Shown in pieces: positions 11,177 to 19,480 of a DNA stretch of 64,000 nucleotides (its first letter is position 1; each line of letters opens with the position of its first letter). Below the pieces are notes generated by a model that did not search any database, was not told the origin of the DNA, and saw nothing but the letters and a program-made list of their open reading frames with translations. The stretch is from Actinoallomurus iriomotensis (GTDB lineage Bacteria > Actinomycetota > Actinomycetes > Streptosporangiales > Streptosporangiaceae), in contig NZ_BSTJ01000018.1 of the NCBI RefSeq assembly GCF_030269445.1, forward strand, positions 1-64,000, given 5' to 3'. The position numbers were made by a program, and so were the translations under genes.

Positions 11177-12427
11177 GTGGACGACGAGGCTCGGGACGCG
11201 GCCGCAGCCGGCGGCACGGAACCGGGCGACGACACACCGTCGCCTCGCGGACCTGCGGGGCTGGACGAGCTGCGCGGCGACGAGTGGCGGCGGCTGCTCG
11301 CCGCGGCACGCCGCAGGCTCGCCAAGACCGGCGGCGAGGTGACCGGCTCGGTCACGCTCGCCTACCCCTCCGACGCCGAGTCCCGTGTGGTCACGCGGAT
11401 CACCGGGCGGCGGGAGTCCTCCCGGCGAGCCGTCGTGTCGCTGCGCGAGCTGGACGGGGCGCTGCGCCGAGCGTACGGCGCGGGGCTGTGCCGTGTGCTC
11501 GCGTGGCTGGACGGTCCCGGCCGGCCCGAGGACGTACGGGCGGCGCTGGCGGCGGCGATGCGCTGCCGGCACGCGGCGGAGGGCTGGTTCGCGGCCTGGC
11601 TCGGCGCGCTGACCCGCGACGGCACGGTCGGGCGGCTGGTCCGGCAGGGGCGGGGCGACCTGCCCGGCTGGGCGGCGGCGGTGCTCGACCGGCTGCCCGC
11701 GCGTGACGTACCGCTGCCGGTGCTCGCCGAGTGGGCGACCGGCGACGCCGCCGCGCTGTCCGGCACGCCGCTGGCGAGCCTGGTGATGCGGGCTCTCGTG
11801 CTCTGGCAGGGCGCGCCGCCGCCGGCCGGTCGCGAGGACGAACGCCGGATCTGGCGCGACGCCGGGGTGGTCCCCGACGACCTGGCCAGCCAGGTGCTCG
11901 TCCTCGGCCTGCGGGCGCGGGAGGAGCACACCGTCGCCCGGTGGCTGGACGACGCCGCCGCGGCGGGCATGCCGTTCCGGCTGACTCTGCAGCAGCTGAT
12001 GGCCGCCCCGGTGACCCCGCGCGACCGCCTGATCTTCGTCTGCGAGAGTCCCGCGGTGGTGCGCGCGGCGGCGGAGCCGGGCGGCGCGGGCGCCGCGCTG
12101 GTCTGCACGGAGGGCCGGCCGTCGGCGGCCTGCGACCGGCTGCTCGGCGCCGCGGAGGGCGCCCGGATCCACTGGCGGAACGACTTCGACTGGCCGGGCG
12201 TCCGCATGACCGCCGCCGCGACGGAGCGGTACGCCGCGACGCCGTGGCGGATGGGCGCCGGGGACTACGCCGACGCCCTGGCGGCCGGCGGCGGGGAGCC
12301 CCTCGCGGGCAGCCGGACGACGACCCCCTGGGACCCCGGGCTGGCGGACGCGATGGCCCGCGAACGCCGCGCCGCCCGCGAGGAGTGGCTGCTCCCGGCC
12401 CTGCTCTCCGACCTGCGGTCGTCGTGA
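11177..12427 (+). CDS. Orphan JetD-like protein (TIGR02679 family; DUF3323 + DUF2399)
   Basis: About 416 residues from GTG 11177. The N-terminal region (LDELRGDEWRRLLAAARRRL) matches the TIGR02679 start. The C-terminal DUF2399 region is Toprim-like, with CESPAVV (Glu290), CTEGRPS and DFDWPG (Asp336, Asp338). In type III Wadjet systems this is JetD, the nuclease subunit that cuts plasmid DNA recognised by the SMC-like JetABC complex. No DUF2397, DUF2398 or SMC-like gene lies anywhere in this window, so it is solitary here. The acidic motifs look intact. The ribosome site before 11177 is weak. It is divergent from the GNAT-MazG gene. Confidence 0.75.
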   Translation: MDDEARDAAAAGGTEPGDDTPSPRGPAGLDELRGDEWRRLLAAARRRLAKTGGEVTGSVTLAYPSDAESRVVTRITGRRESSRRAVVSLRELDGALRRAYGAGLCRVLAWLDGPGRPEDVRAALAAAMRCRHAAEGWFAAWLGALTRDGTVGRLVRQGRGDLPGWAAAVLDRLPARDVPLPVLAEWATGDAAALSGTPLASLVMRALVLWQGAPPPAGREDERRIWRDAGVVPDDLASQVLVLGLRAREEHTVARWLDDAAAAGMPFRLTLQQLMAAPVTPRDRLIFVCESPAVVRAAAEPGGAGAALVCTEGRPSAACDRLLGAAEGARIHWRNDFDWPGVRMTAAATERYAATPWRMGAGDYADALAAGGGEPLAGSRTTTPWDPGLADAMARERRAAREEWLLPALLSDLRSS

Positions 12428-12436
12428 CGGCCTAAT

Positions 12437-12461
12437 TAGTAGCCATGGCTACTATAGCCAT
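12437..12461. promoter_or_regulatory. Overlapping palindromic operators of the MarR gene
   Basis: A perfect 18-bp palindrome TAGTAGCCATGGCTACTA occupies 12437-12454. A second inverted repeat, ATGGCTA-CTA-TAGCCAT (12445-12461), overlaps it. Both lie 15-39 bp before the MarR start codon, in an AT-rich patch typical of a promoter. MarR dimers bind such sites, so autoregulation of the MarR/dehalogenase pair is likely (inference). Confidence 0.65.
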
Positions 12462-12475
12462 GTACAGTATCGGCC

Positions 12476-12919
12476 ATGACGTCCGAAGGACCCACGCCCG
12501 GCTACCTGGTCTGGCGGCTCTCCATCCGGTGGCGGGTCGCGGTCGACCGCGCGCTGGCCCCCCTGGGGCTGACGCACGCCCAGTACGTCCTGCTCGCCTC
12601 GCTGTACGGCAGAGAGCGAGCCGGAGCGCGGCCCAGCCAGCGCGAACTGGCCGACCACACCGGCCTGGAGGCGCTCTACATCTCCAAGCTGGCCCGCGCG
12701 CTGGAGGCCGACGGCCTGATCGAGCGCGCCCGCGACCCGGGCGACACGCGCACCGTACGGCTCAGCCTCACCGCTCGCGGCCGGGAGGCCGTCACCCCCG
12801 CCATCGGCACCGTCCAGGCGCTGCTGGACCGGCTCCTGCGACCGCTGGGCGGCCGGGACGCTCCGCGCGCGGCACAGTTCGTCCGCGACCTGGAGACCCT
12901 GCTGGACGCCCCACTCTGA
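12476..12919 (+). CDS. MarR-family transcriptional regulator
   Basis: 147 residues with a winged-helix core: RELADHTGLEALYISKLARALEADGLI, then the wing ARDPGDTRTVRLSLTARG. MarR proteins are dimeric repressors released by small, often aromatic or phenolic ligands. The haloalkane dehalogenase gene follows 14 bp downstream in the same direction, and palindromic sites precede the start. It therefore probably represses itself and the hydrolase. The ATG at 12476 lacks a strong ribosome site. Confidence 0.88.
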   Translation: MTSEGPTPGYLVWRLSIRWRVAVDRALAPLGLTHAQYVLLASLYGRERAGARPSQRELADHTGLEALYISKLARALEADGLIERARDPGDTRTVRLSLTARGREAVTPAIGTVQALLDRLLRPLGGRDAPRAAQFVRDLETLLDAPL

Positions 12920-12933
12920 CGAGAGGACCCCTC

Positions 12934-13794
12934 ATGCCCGAGATCAACGTGCTCGACTCGACCATCCACTACGAAGACTCCGGTGCCGGGGAGACGACGT
13001 TCGTGTTCCTCCACGGCAACCCCGGCTCCTCACACCTGTGGCGCAAGGTGCTGCCCGCCGTGGGCGGCGGCCGGCTGCTCGCTCCCGACCTGATCGGGAT
13101 GGGCCGCTCCGGCAAGCCCGACATCCCCTATCTCTTCGCCGACCACGCCCGCTACCTCGACGCCTGGTTCGACGCCCTCGGCCTGGATCGCGTCGTCCTC
13201 GTCGGCCACGACTGGGGCGGCGCGCTCGCCTTCGACCACGCGGCGCGGCATCCCGGGCGGGTCGCCGGCCTGGCGTTCTTCGAGAGCATCGTCAAGCCGA
13301 TGGCCTGGGAGGATCTCTCCCCGCAGGCACGGCAGCGCTCGGAGACCATCCGCACCCCCGGCAAGGGCGAGGAACTGGTGCTCGACCAGAACCTCTTCGT
13401 CCGCCAGGCGTTCACCGGCGGCGTCCTCAACCCGGTGAGCGAGGAGGACCTGGCGCGCTACCTCGCCCCGTACCCGACCCGCGAGAGCCGCCGGCCGATC
13501 CTCGCCTGGGCCCGCCAGATGCCGCTCGGCGGAGAACCGGCCGAGCTGGTGTCCCGCATCGAGGCGTACGACAGGTGGCTGGCGACCAGCCCGGACGTGC
13601 CCAAGCTGCTCATGACCTTCGAAGGCTCCCCCACCCTGCTGATCGGCGAGGACATGGCGGGCTGGTGCGCGGACACCATCGCCGCCCTGGAGACCGTCCA
13701 CTGCGGCAAGGCGGGCCACCACGCCGCCGAGGACCGCCCGGAGGAGATCGCCCTGGCCCTGTCCGCCTGGGCCGACCGCCACGGGCTGCGCTGA
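12934..13794 (+). CDS. Haloalkane dehalogenase-like alpha/beta hydrolase
   Basis: 286 residues, the usual length for the DhaA/LinB group. Visible residues: HGNPGSSHLW with Asn29 (halide-binding and oxyanion position), nucleophile Asp93 and Trp94 in GHDWGG, acid Glu117 in FFESIVKP, and catalytic His262 in GHHAAED. The aspartate nucleophile with the Asn-Trp halide pair favours a true dehalogenase, hydrolysing carbon-halogen bonds to alcohols, over an esterase. No secretion signal. ATG 12934 follows GAGAGGA. Co-transcription with the MarR regulator suggests induction by a substrate. Natural substrate unknown. Confidence 0.85.
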   Translation: MPEINVLDSTIHYEDSGAGETTFVFLHGNPGSSHLWRKVLPAVGGGRLLAPDLIGMGRSGKPDIPYLFADHARYLDAWFDALGLDRVVLVGHDWGGALAFDHAARHPGRVAGLAFFESIVKPMAWEDLSPQARQRSETIRTPGKGEELVLDQNLFVRQAFTGGVLNPVSEEDLARYLAPYPTRESRRPILAWARQMPLGGEPAELVSRIEAYDRWLATSPDVPKLLMTFEGSPTLLIGEDMAGWCADTIAALETVHCGKAGHHAAEDRPEEIALALSAWADRHGLR

Positions 13795-13864
13795 CCGGTT
13801 CGATGCCACGGCCGTCACATTGGTAACGTGACGGCCGGGCAGCCCACGGGAAGGACATGGCGTT

Positions 13865-15049
13865 TTGACCGTACGGCCGGACGGACCGGGGCTCTCGCGG
13901 CGCCGGCTGCTCGGTCTGGCCGGAGCCGCCGGTCTCGCGTCGGGGTGCGCCTCCCGGAAGGAGGGCTCCGCCGCTCCCTCACCGGCGGCGCGCGGCGTCC
14001 TCGCGGCGAACGTCAACGGGACCCTCGGCAGCGTGAACCTCGCCGCGTTGCGGGACGTGTCGGCGACATGGCTGCGGGGTTTCTTCCCGATGCCCGAAGC
14101 CGACCGGAGCGACCCGGCCGGACAGCCCGCGATCCGGAACCTGCTGACGGCCGGCGAACGCGGCTACGGCACCGTCCTGTCGCTGAAGTTCCCTTACAAC
14201 CACCGGCCCCTCCCGTCGCCCGGTGGGTCCGCCATGAACACCGAACTCGGGCGCCTGGACAGGCTGCTCCCGGCCGTGATGAACAAGGTCGACATCCTGG
14301 CCGTCGGCAATGAGCCGTTCATCGAGAGCCGTGTCGAGGACCACGGCCGTCTGAACGCCTTCTACCAGGCGCTCGCCCGGCACGTCATCGACCACCGGAA
14401 CCGGCACTTCGGCGCGCGGTGCAGGACCCGGATCTACATGGGGGCGCTCAACCACCTCGAGCGGCCGGCCTGGCGCACACCCGCGACCGATCGCTGGATG
14501 GAGTTCGTGCGCGGCACCCCGGCCGTCGACGGCGTCGACATCCATCCGCACCTGCCCGCCCCTCAGGCCGGCCGGGCCTACCTCGACTACGTCCTCCCTC
14601 GCATGCGCGCCGACCAGAGCTTCCTGGCCACCGAGTTCTCCCTGGTCCTGTTCTGGAAGAAGCACCTGAGCGACGCCGCCCCGCCGGAGTTCACCCGCCG
14701 CTACGGCATGCGGCCGGGCATCCCGGTGTGGCAGGTCATCCGCCAGGCCGTCGCCCGCCCGTTCCCGCAGCGGAAATGGAACGATTTCCTGCTGGCGTGT
14801 CCGTGGTTCGCCGAAAACAAGAATTTCCTGTCCGACCAGGTCACGAGATTCCGCGCGACGGGACGGCTCGCGGTGGCCGCCTACGGCATGGCCCAGGACT
14901 CCGCCATGGCGAAGGACTTCGGCCCCGAGTCGACGCCGTGGCTCCTCAACAGCCTCCTTTGCCCGTACACGGTCCAGCCCGACGAGAACGGAAAAATCGG
15001 AGAGAACCGGACCTGGGCCGACGAGTTCCGCGCGCTGCAGACCGGCTGA
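13865..15049 (+). CDS. Tat-exported lipoprotein with glycosidase-like barrel
   Basis: 394 residues from a TTG start. The twin-arginine signal SRRRLLGLAG is followed by LASG-Cys28, so it is probably exported folded and lipid-anchored. The body looks like a TIM-barrel glycoside hydrolase: VGNEP (Glu150, acid/base position) and LATEFSL (Glu257, nucleophile position) are spaced as in clan GH-A enzymes. I cannot place it in a numbered family. The last bases lie 3 bp from the convergent lutC stop. A role in releasing sugars for the neighbouring sugar-acid locus is possible but unproven. Confidence 0.65.
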   Translation: MTVRPDGPGLSRRRLLGLAGAAGLASGCASRKEGSAAPSPAARGVLAANVNGTLGSVNLAALRDVSATWLRGFFPMPEADRSDPAGQPAIRNLLTAGERGYGTVLSLKFPYNHRPLPSPGGSAMNTELGRLDRLLPAVMNKVDILAVGNEPFIESRVEDHGRLNAFYQALARHVIDHRNRHFGARCRTRIYMGALNHLERPAWRTPATDRWMEFVRGTPAVDGVDIHPHLPAPQAGRAYLDYVLPRMRADQSFLATEFSLVLFWKKHLSDAAPPEFTRRYGMRPGIPVWQVIRQAVARPFPQRKWNDFLLACPWFAENKNFLSDQVTRFRATGRLAVAAYGMAQDSAMAKDFGPESTPWLLNSLLCPYTVQPDENGKIGENRTWADEFRALQTG

Positions 15050-15052
15050 GCG

Positions 15053-15667
15053 TCACACGATGAGGACTTCGAGGGTTCTCGGGCCGTGGACGCCCTCGAC
15101 GCGGTTCAGCTCGATGTCGCTGGTCGCGGAAGGACCGCTGATCCAGGTCAGCGGGCGGGACGGGTCAAGGCGTCCGACCGCCTCTGGGACGGTGCGGACG
15201 ATCTGGTCGCGGCGCACCACGCACAGGTGGTAGTCCGGCACCAGGGTCAGCGCGCGGCGGCCCTGGTCCGGGCCGGCGTCCAGGACGATGGTGCCGGTCT
15301 CGGCGATGGCCACGGCGCAACCGGTCAGCACGCCGTCCAGGCTGTCCAGCTCCACGTTCGGCAGCGGCGGGTCGTCGTGGACCGCCTCGACGGAGCGGAG
15401 CCACGCGTCCGGCACGCCCGGAGGTACGGCCAGCCGCCGCGCCTCCCGGCGGGTCAGCGCCTCCGCCACGGCCGCCGCGACGTCGGAAACCTCGTGCACC
15501 TGCGCCCGGTAGTCGGTCAGCCGGTCCACCAGCAGCTCGACCACGTCCACGCCGGTCCGCGAGCGCTCGTACTCGCGCGGCACCGGCACGTCGCCGGGAT
15601 TCTCCTCGCGTGGGACGTCCGACAGGGCCGAACGTACGCGGGCCAGGATGCGGTCGCGAGAGCTCAT
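15053..15667 (-). CDS. lutC: Lactate utilization protein C (LUD domain)
   Basis: 204 residues, starting MSSRDRILARVRSAL as in LutC/YkgG. The LUD-domain features include AIAETGTIVLDAGPDQGRRALTLVPD. LutC is the third subunit of the LutABC L-lactate oxidase complex, which converts L-lactate to pyruvate independently of LldD. Its ATG overlaps the lutB stop in an ATGA, so it is translationally coupled and last in the operon. It ends 3 bp from the convergent Tat-lipoprotein gene. Confidence 0.93.
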   Translation of the reverse strand: MSSRDRILARVRSALSDVPREENPGDVPVPREYERSRTGVDVVELLVDRLTDYRAQVHEVSDVAAAVAEALTRREARRLAVPPGVPDAWLRSVEAVHDDPPLPNVELDSLDGVLTGCAVAIAETGTIVLDAGPDQGRRALTLVPDYHLCVVRRDQIVRTVPEAVGRLDPSRPLTWISGPSATSDIELNRVEGVHGPRTLEVLIV

Positions 15668-17061
15668 CGGTTCGCCGCCCACCACTGCCTGAATGATTCT
15701 TTCGGCGGCCGGGGCACGTCCCGGGTGTCGGACCAGGCCGACAGCGGGCCGGGAAGACGGCGCGGCGTCCAGCGGCGCAGGCGGCCCGCCGAGCGCTGCG
15801 TCACCGACAGCCACCGCGGGGAGTTCAGCACCCGCCGGGCCGCGCCCATCGCGACCCGCTGCCCGACGTGCCCGTGCGCGACCACCTTGGAGCGCAGGTC
15901 GAGCAGCACCTCCGGGATGTTGATCGCCACCGGGCACACCTCGTAGCAGGCTCCGCACAGCGTCGAGGCGTACGGCAGCGACTCCTCCAGAGGGCTCGCC
16001 ATGCCGCGCAGCTGCGGCGTCAGGATCGTGCCGATCGGGCCGGGGTAGACCGACCCGTACGCGTGGCCGCCCGCGCGCTCGTACACCGGGCAGACGTTGA
16101 GGCACGCCGAGCAGCGGATGCACCGCAGCGCCTGCCGCCCCACCTCGTCGGCGAGCACCGACGTGCGCCCGTTGTCGAGGAGTACGAGGTGGAACGTCTG
16201 GCCCTCGGTGGCGCCGGTCCACGTCGAGGTGTAAGGGTTCATCCGCTCGCCGGTGGACGAGCGCGGCAGCAACTGCATGAACACCTCGAGGTCGCGCCAC
16301 GTCGGCACGATCTTCTCGATGCCGACCACCGAGATCAGCGTCTCGGGGAGCGTGAGGCACATCCGCCCGTTCCCCTCCGACTCCAGCACCACGAGGGTGC
16401 CCGTCTCGGCGACGGCGAAGTTGGCCCCAGAGATGCCGACCTTCGCGGACAGGAAGCGCTCGCGCAGGTGCAGCCGGGCCGCCTCGGCGAGCGCGCGCGG
16501 GTCGTCCGCCAGGCCCGCCGGCGCCGGCCGTCCCCACGCCGCCATCTTCGACAGGAAGATCTCGCGGATCTCCGAGCGGCTGCGGTGGATCGCGGGGACG
16601 AGGATGTGGGAGGGCAGGTCGTCGCCGAGCTGCACGATCAGCTCCGCGAGGTCGGTCTCGTACGCCCGGATGCCCGCCGCCTCCAGCGCCTCGTTCAGGC
16701 CGATCTCCTGGGTGGCCATCGACTTGACCTTGACGACCTCGGTCTCGCCGGTGGCCTTCACCAGGCCGGTGACGATGCGGTTGGCCTCGGCGGCGTCGGC
16801 GGCCCAGTGCACGGTGCCGCCCGCCTCCGTCACCGCGGTCTCCAGCCGCTCCAGGTACACGTCCAGATGCCGGAGCGTACGGTCCTTGATCGCGGCGCCC
16901 GCCGCGCGCAGGGCGGCCCAGTCGGGCTGCTCGCCGACGACGGCGGCCCGCTTGGCGCGGATCGTATGGGTGGCCTTGCGCAGGTTGTACCGCAGCTGCG
17001 CGTCCGACACGGCCGCCGACGACGCCTCGGGAAAAGCGGGCATCCCCACAAAGGTGTTCAC
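15664..17061 (-). CDS. lutB: Lactate utilization iron-sulfur protein B
   Basis: 465 residues from GTG 17061. The N-terminal LUD domain contains VGISGANFAVAETGT. Two ferredoxin-like clusters follow: CIRCSACLNVCPVYE and CGACYEVCPVAINIP, which should hold [4Fe-4S] centres for electron transfer. The GTG overlaps the lutA stop (GTGA) and its own stop overlaps the lutC ATG. Part of the cytoplasmic LutABC L-lactate dehydrogenase complex. Its place directly after a sugar pathway that releases L-lactate is discussed in the findings. Confidence 0.94.
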   Translation of the reverse strand: MNTFVGMPAFPEASSAAVSDAQLRYNLRKATHTIRAKRAAVVGEQPDWAALRAAGAAIKDRTLRHLDVYLERLETAVTEAGGTVHWAADAAEANRIVTGLVKATGETEVVKVKSMATQEIGLNEALEAAGIRAYETDLAELIVQLGDDLPSHILVPAIHRSRSEIREIFLSKMAAWGRPAPAGLADDPRALAEAARLHLRERFLSAKVGISGANFAVAETGTLVVLESEGNGRMCLTLPETLISVVGIEKIVPTWRDLEVFMQLLPRSSTGERMNPYTSTWTGATEGQTFHLVLLDNGRTSVLADEVGRQALRCIRCSACLNVCPVYERAGGHAYGSVYPGPIGTILTPQLRGMASPLEESLPYASTLCGACYEVCPVAINIPEVLLDLRSKVVAHGHVGQRVAMGAARRVLNSPRWLSVTQRSAGRLRRWTPRRLPGPLSAWSDTRDVPRPPKESFRQWWAANR

Positions 17062-17759
17062 GAGGCCTCCTCGGTGGCGGCGAGGATCTCCGCGAGGTGC
17101 ATCACGCGGACGCCCGTACGCTGCCGCGACAGCGCGCCGCCGATGTGCATCAGGCAGGAGTTGTCGGCCGCGCAGAGCACCTCGGCGCCGGTGTCGAGGA
17201 CGCCGCGCACCTTGTCGGAGCACATCGCGGCCGAGACGGCGGGGTTCTTCAGCGCGAACGTCCCGCCGAAGCCGCAGCACTCCTCCGCCCCGCCGAGCGG
17301 CACGAGCGTCAGCCCGCGCACCGAGGCCAGCAGGTCCAGCGGACGCGACCCGACCTTCAGCGAGCGCAGCGAGTGGCAGGTGGGGTGGTACGTGACGGTG
17401 TGCGGGAAGTACGCGCCGACGTCGGTCACGCCGAGCACGTCGACGATGAACTCCGTCAGCTCGAACACCCCGCCGGGCGGTGTGACCCCGAGCGAGGGGT
17501 ACCACTCGCGCACCATCGCCGCGCACGAGCCGGACGGCACGACGACGGCCTCGTAACCGCCGAACGTCGAGACGAAACGCCGGGCCATCGGCCGCGCGTC
17601 GTCGCGGTAGCCGGTGTTGAAGTGCATCTGGCCACAGCACGTCTGGCCGGCCGGGAAGTCGACCTCACAGCCGAGCCGCTCCAGCAGGCGCACGACCGCC
17701 TTCCCCGTCTCGGGGAACAGCGTGTCGTTGACGCAGGTGAGAAAGAGCGCGACGCGCAT
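17058..17759 (-). CDS. lutA: Lactate utilization protein A (cysteine-rich CCG domains)
   Basis: 233 residues with two CCG domains: TCCGQMHFNTGY near residue 42 and ECCGFGGTFALKNP in the second half, plus VTYHPTCHS. These coordinate iron-sulfur or heterodisulfide-type clusters, as in GlpC/HdrB. LutA with LutB and LutC oxidises L-lactate to pyruvate. It starts only 4 bp after the stop of the lactonase gene, so the whole set appears to be one operon. Confidence 0.94.
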   Translation of the reverse strand: MRVALFLTCVNDTLFPETGKAVVRLLERLGCEVDFPAGQTCCGQMHFNTGYRDDARPMARRFVSTFGGYEAVVVPSGSCAAMVREWYPSLGVTPPGGVFELTEFIVDVLGVTDVGAYFPHTVTYHPTCHSLRSLKVGSRPLDLLASVRGLTLVPLGGAEECCGFGGTFALKNPAVSAAMCSDKVRGVLDTGAEVLCAADNSCLMHIGGALSRQRTGVRVMHLAEILAATEEAS

Positions 17760-17763
17760 GAGA

Positions 17764-18564
17764 TCAACCTAGCCGGTAGACGCGGCGGGCGGTTCCGCCC
17801 ATGACCTCGGCCGCCTCGTCGGCCGAGATCACCTCCTCGACCAGGGCGGTCACCTGGGCGGGCGTGGCCGCCAATGTGCACACCGGCCAGTCGGAGCCGT
17901 ACATCGTCCGGCTCGGGCCGAACGCGGCCAGCACGTGACGCGCGTACGGCAGGATGTCGGCCGGCTCCCAGCCCGGTGCCGCCTCGGTGACCAGGCCGGA
18001 CAGTTTGACGGTGACGTTCGGCAGGGCCGCCATCTCGGCGATCCAGCCCGCCCACGGCTCCCACATGCCATGCGCGATGTCCGGTTTTCCGGCGTGGTCG
18101 AGGACGAAGGACACCTCCGGCAGCCGGCGCGCCACGGCGAGGGCCGCGGCCGCCTGCGGCGGTCTGACCAGCAGGTCGTAGACGAGCCCGGCGGCGCCGA
18201 CGGCCGCGATGCCGCGCATCACCGGCGGGCGGGTCAGCCACTCGGGGTCCGGCTCGTCCTGCGCCAGGTGCCGGACGCCGACGAGCGGCCCGGCGGCCTT
18301 CAGCTCCGCGAGACGCTCGGCCACGTCCGGCGCGGTCAGGTCGGTCCAGCCGACGACGCCCGCCACGGGCGCGGCGAGGAGCTCACGGGTCTCGGCCTCG
18401 TCCGCCACCGCCTGCACGACGACGCTCCGCGCGGCCGGGACGGCCTCGGCGTAGCGGGCGAGGTCGAAGCGTCCGCGGATGGGGTCCGCCCACGGCCCGT
18501 CCATCCAGGAGTAGTCCCGTACGGCCGTGTCCCACAGGTGGTGATGCGCGTCCACAGCAATCAA
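17764..18564 (-). CDS. Amidohydrolase-family lactonase, probably L-fuconolactone hydrolase
   Basis: 266 residues. Amidohydrolase-2 fold with VDAHHHLWD at the N-terminus (first metal histidines), FVLDHAGKPDI and TMYGSDWPVC near the C-terminus, the metal/catalytic pattern of the COG3618 lactonases. Members open L-fucono- or L-rhamnono-lactone. TTG 18564 is chosen because it overlaps the stop of the upstream aldo/keto reductase (TTGA), matching the coupled style of this operon. Context (fucose dehydrogenase before, fuconate dehydratase in the same unit) supports L-fucono-1,5-lactone as substrate. Confidence 0.85.
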   Translation of the reverse strand: MIAVDAHHHLWDTAVRDYSWMDGPWADPIRGRFDLARYAEAVPAARSVVVQAVADEAETRELLAAPVAGVVGWTDLTAPDVAERLAELKAAGPLVGVRHLAQDEPDPEWLTRPPVMRGIAAVGAAGLVYDLLVRPPQAAAALAVARRLPEVSFVLDHAGKPDIAHGMWEPWAGWIAEMAALPNVTVKLSGLVTEAAPGWEPADILPYARHVLAAFGPSRTMYGSDWPVCTLAATPAQVTALVEEVISADEAAEVMGGTARRVYRLG

Positions 18565-19478
18565 AGTTCGTCCCAGAGGGCGTCGGGGATGTCGAGTTCG
18601 AGCAGGTCGGCGTTGTCGTCGACCTCGGCGGCGGACCGGCAGCCGGCCAGCACGGACGCCACGGCCGGATGCCGCAGCGGGAACCGCAGGGCGGCCGCGC
18701 GCAGCGGCACCCCGTACCCGGCACAGACCTCCTCCAGCCGGGCCACCCGCGCCCGCACCTCGGGCGGGGCCGGGTGGTAGTCGTACCGGGTGCCGCCCGC
18801 GAGCAGCCCGGTGTTGTAGACGCCGCCGACCACGACCGACGTGCCGCGGCGCTCGCAGGCGGGCAGCAGGTCCTCCAGCGCCGACCGGTCCAGGAGTGTG
18901 TAGCGGCCGGCGCACAGGACCACGTCGAGGTCGAGGCGTTCGACGAACCGGGTCAGCATCGCGGACTGGTTCATGCCCGCTCCGATGGCGCGGACGACGC
19001 CCTCCTCACGGAGCGCCGCCAGCGCCGGGTACGCCGAGGCGTACACCTCCTCCTCGTGGTCGTCGGGGTCGTGCAGGAAGACGACGTCCACGTGGTCGAC
19101 CCCGAGACGCTCCAGCGACCCGCACAGCGACCGCCGGACGCCCTCGGCGCTCCAGTCCCAGACGCGGCGCAGCGGCGGCGGGTCGGCGAATCCCTCCGGC
19201 TCCGGCGGCTCGCCGGGACCCAGCGGGACGAGCAGCCGCCCGACCTTCGTGGAGATCACACAGTCGCCGGGCAGGGCGGCGCCGAGCCGGCGTTCGCTCC
19301 GCCCGGCGCCGTAGTGCGGCGCGGTGTCGAAGTACCGGATCCCCCGCTCGTACGCCCGCCGTACGGTCGCGGTGGCCTCGGCGTCGGAGACCCCCTGGTA
19401 CAGGCCGGCGATCCCGGCACCGCCGAGGCCCAAGGCGCTGACCTCGACCGTCGTGTCACCGAGTCGGCGCTGTTCCAT
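18561..19478 (-). CDS. Aldo/keto reductase, probable L-fucose 1-dehydrogenase
   Basis: 305 residues of the AKR fold: YFDTAPHYGAGRSERRLG (Asp, Tyr), ISTKVGR (Lys) and FLHDPDDH (His). The sequence type matches D-threo-aldose/L-fucose 1-dehydrogenases, which oxidise the sugar C1 to the lactone with NAD(P). It follows the permease gene by 2 bp, and its stop overlaps the lactonase start. The next enzyme needed, the lactonase, is directly downstream, which strongly fits an oxidising rather than a reducing role. Confidence 0.82.
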   Translation of the reverse strand: MEQRRLGDTTVEVSALGLGGAGIAGLYQGVSDAEATATVRRAYERGIRYFDTAPHYGAGRSERRLGAALPGDCVISTKVGRLLVPLGPGEPPEPEGFADPPPLRRVWDWSAEGVRRSLCGSLERLGVDHVDVVFLHDPDDHEEEVYASAYPALAALREEGVVRAIGAGMNQSAMLTRFVERLDLDVVLCAGRYTLLDRSALEDLLPACERRGTSVVVGGVYNTGLLAGGTRYDYHPAPPEVRARVARLEEVCAGYGVPLRAAALRFPLRHPAVASVLAGCRSAAEVDDNADLLELDIPDALWDEL

Positions 19479-19480
19479 CG

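Noticed and set aside
10586-12172. Large minus-strand frame across the GNAT-MazG and JetD-like region
   Set aside because: Low-complexity Arg/Pro/Gly sequence in a shadow frame; the genes on either side explain the coding signal.
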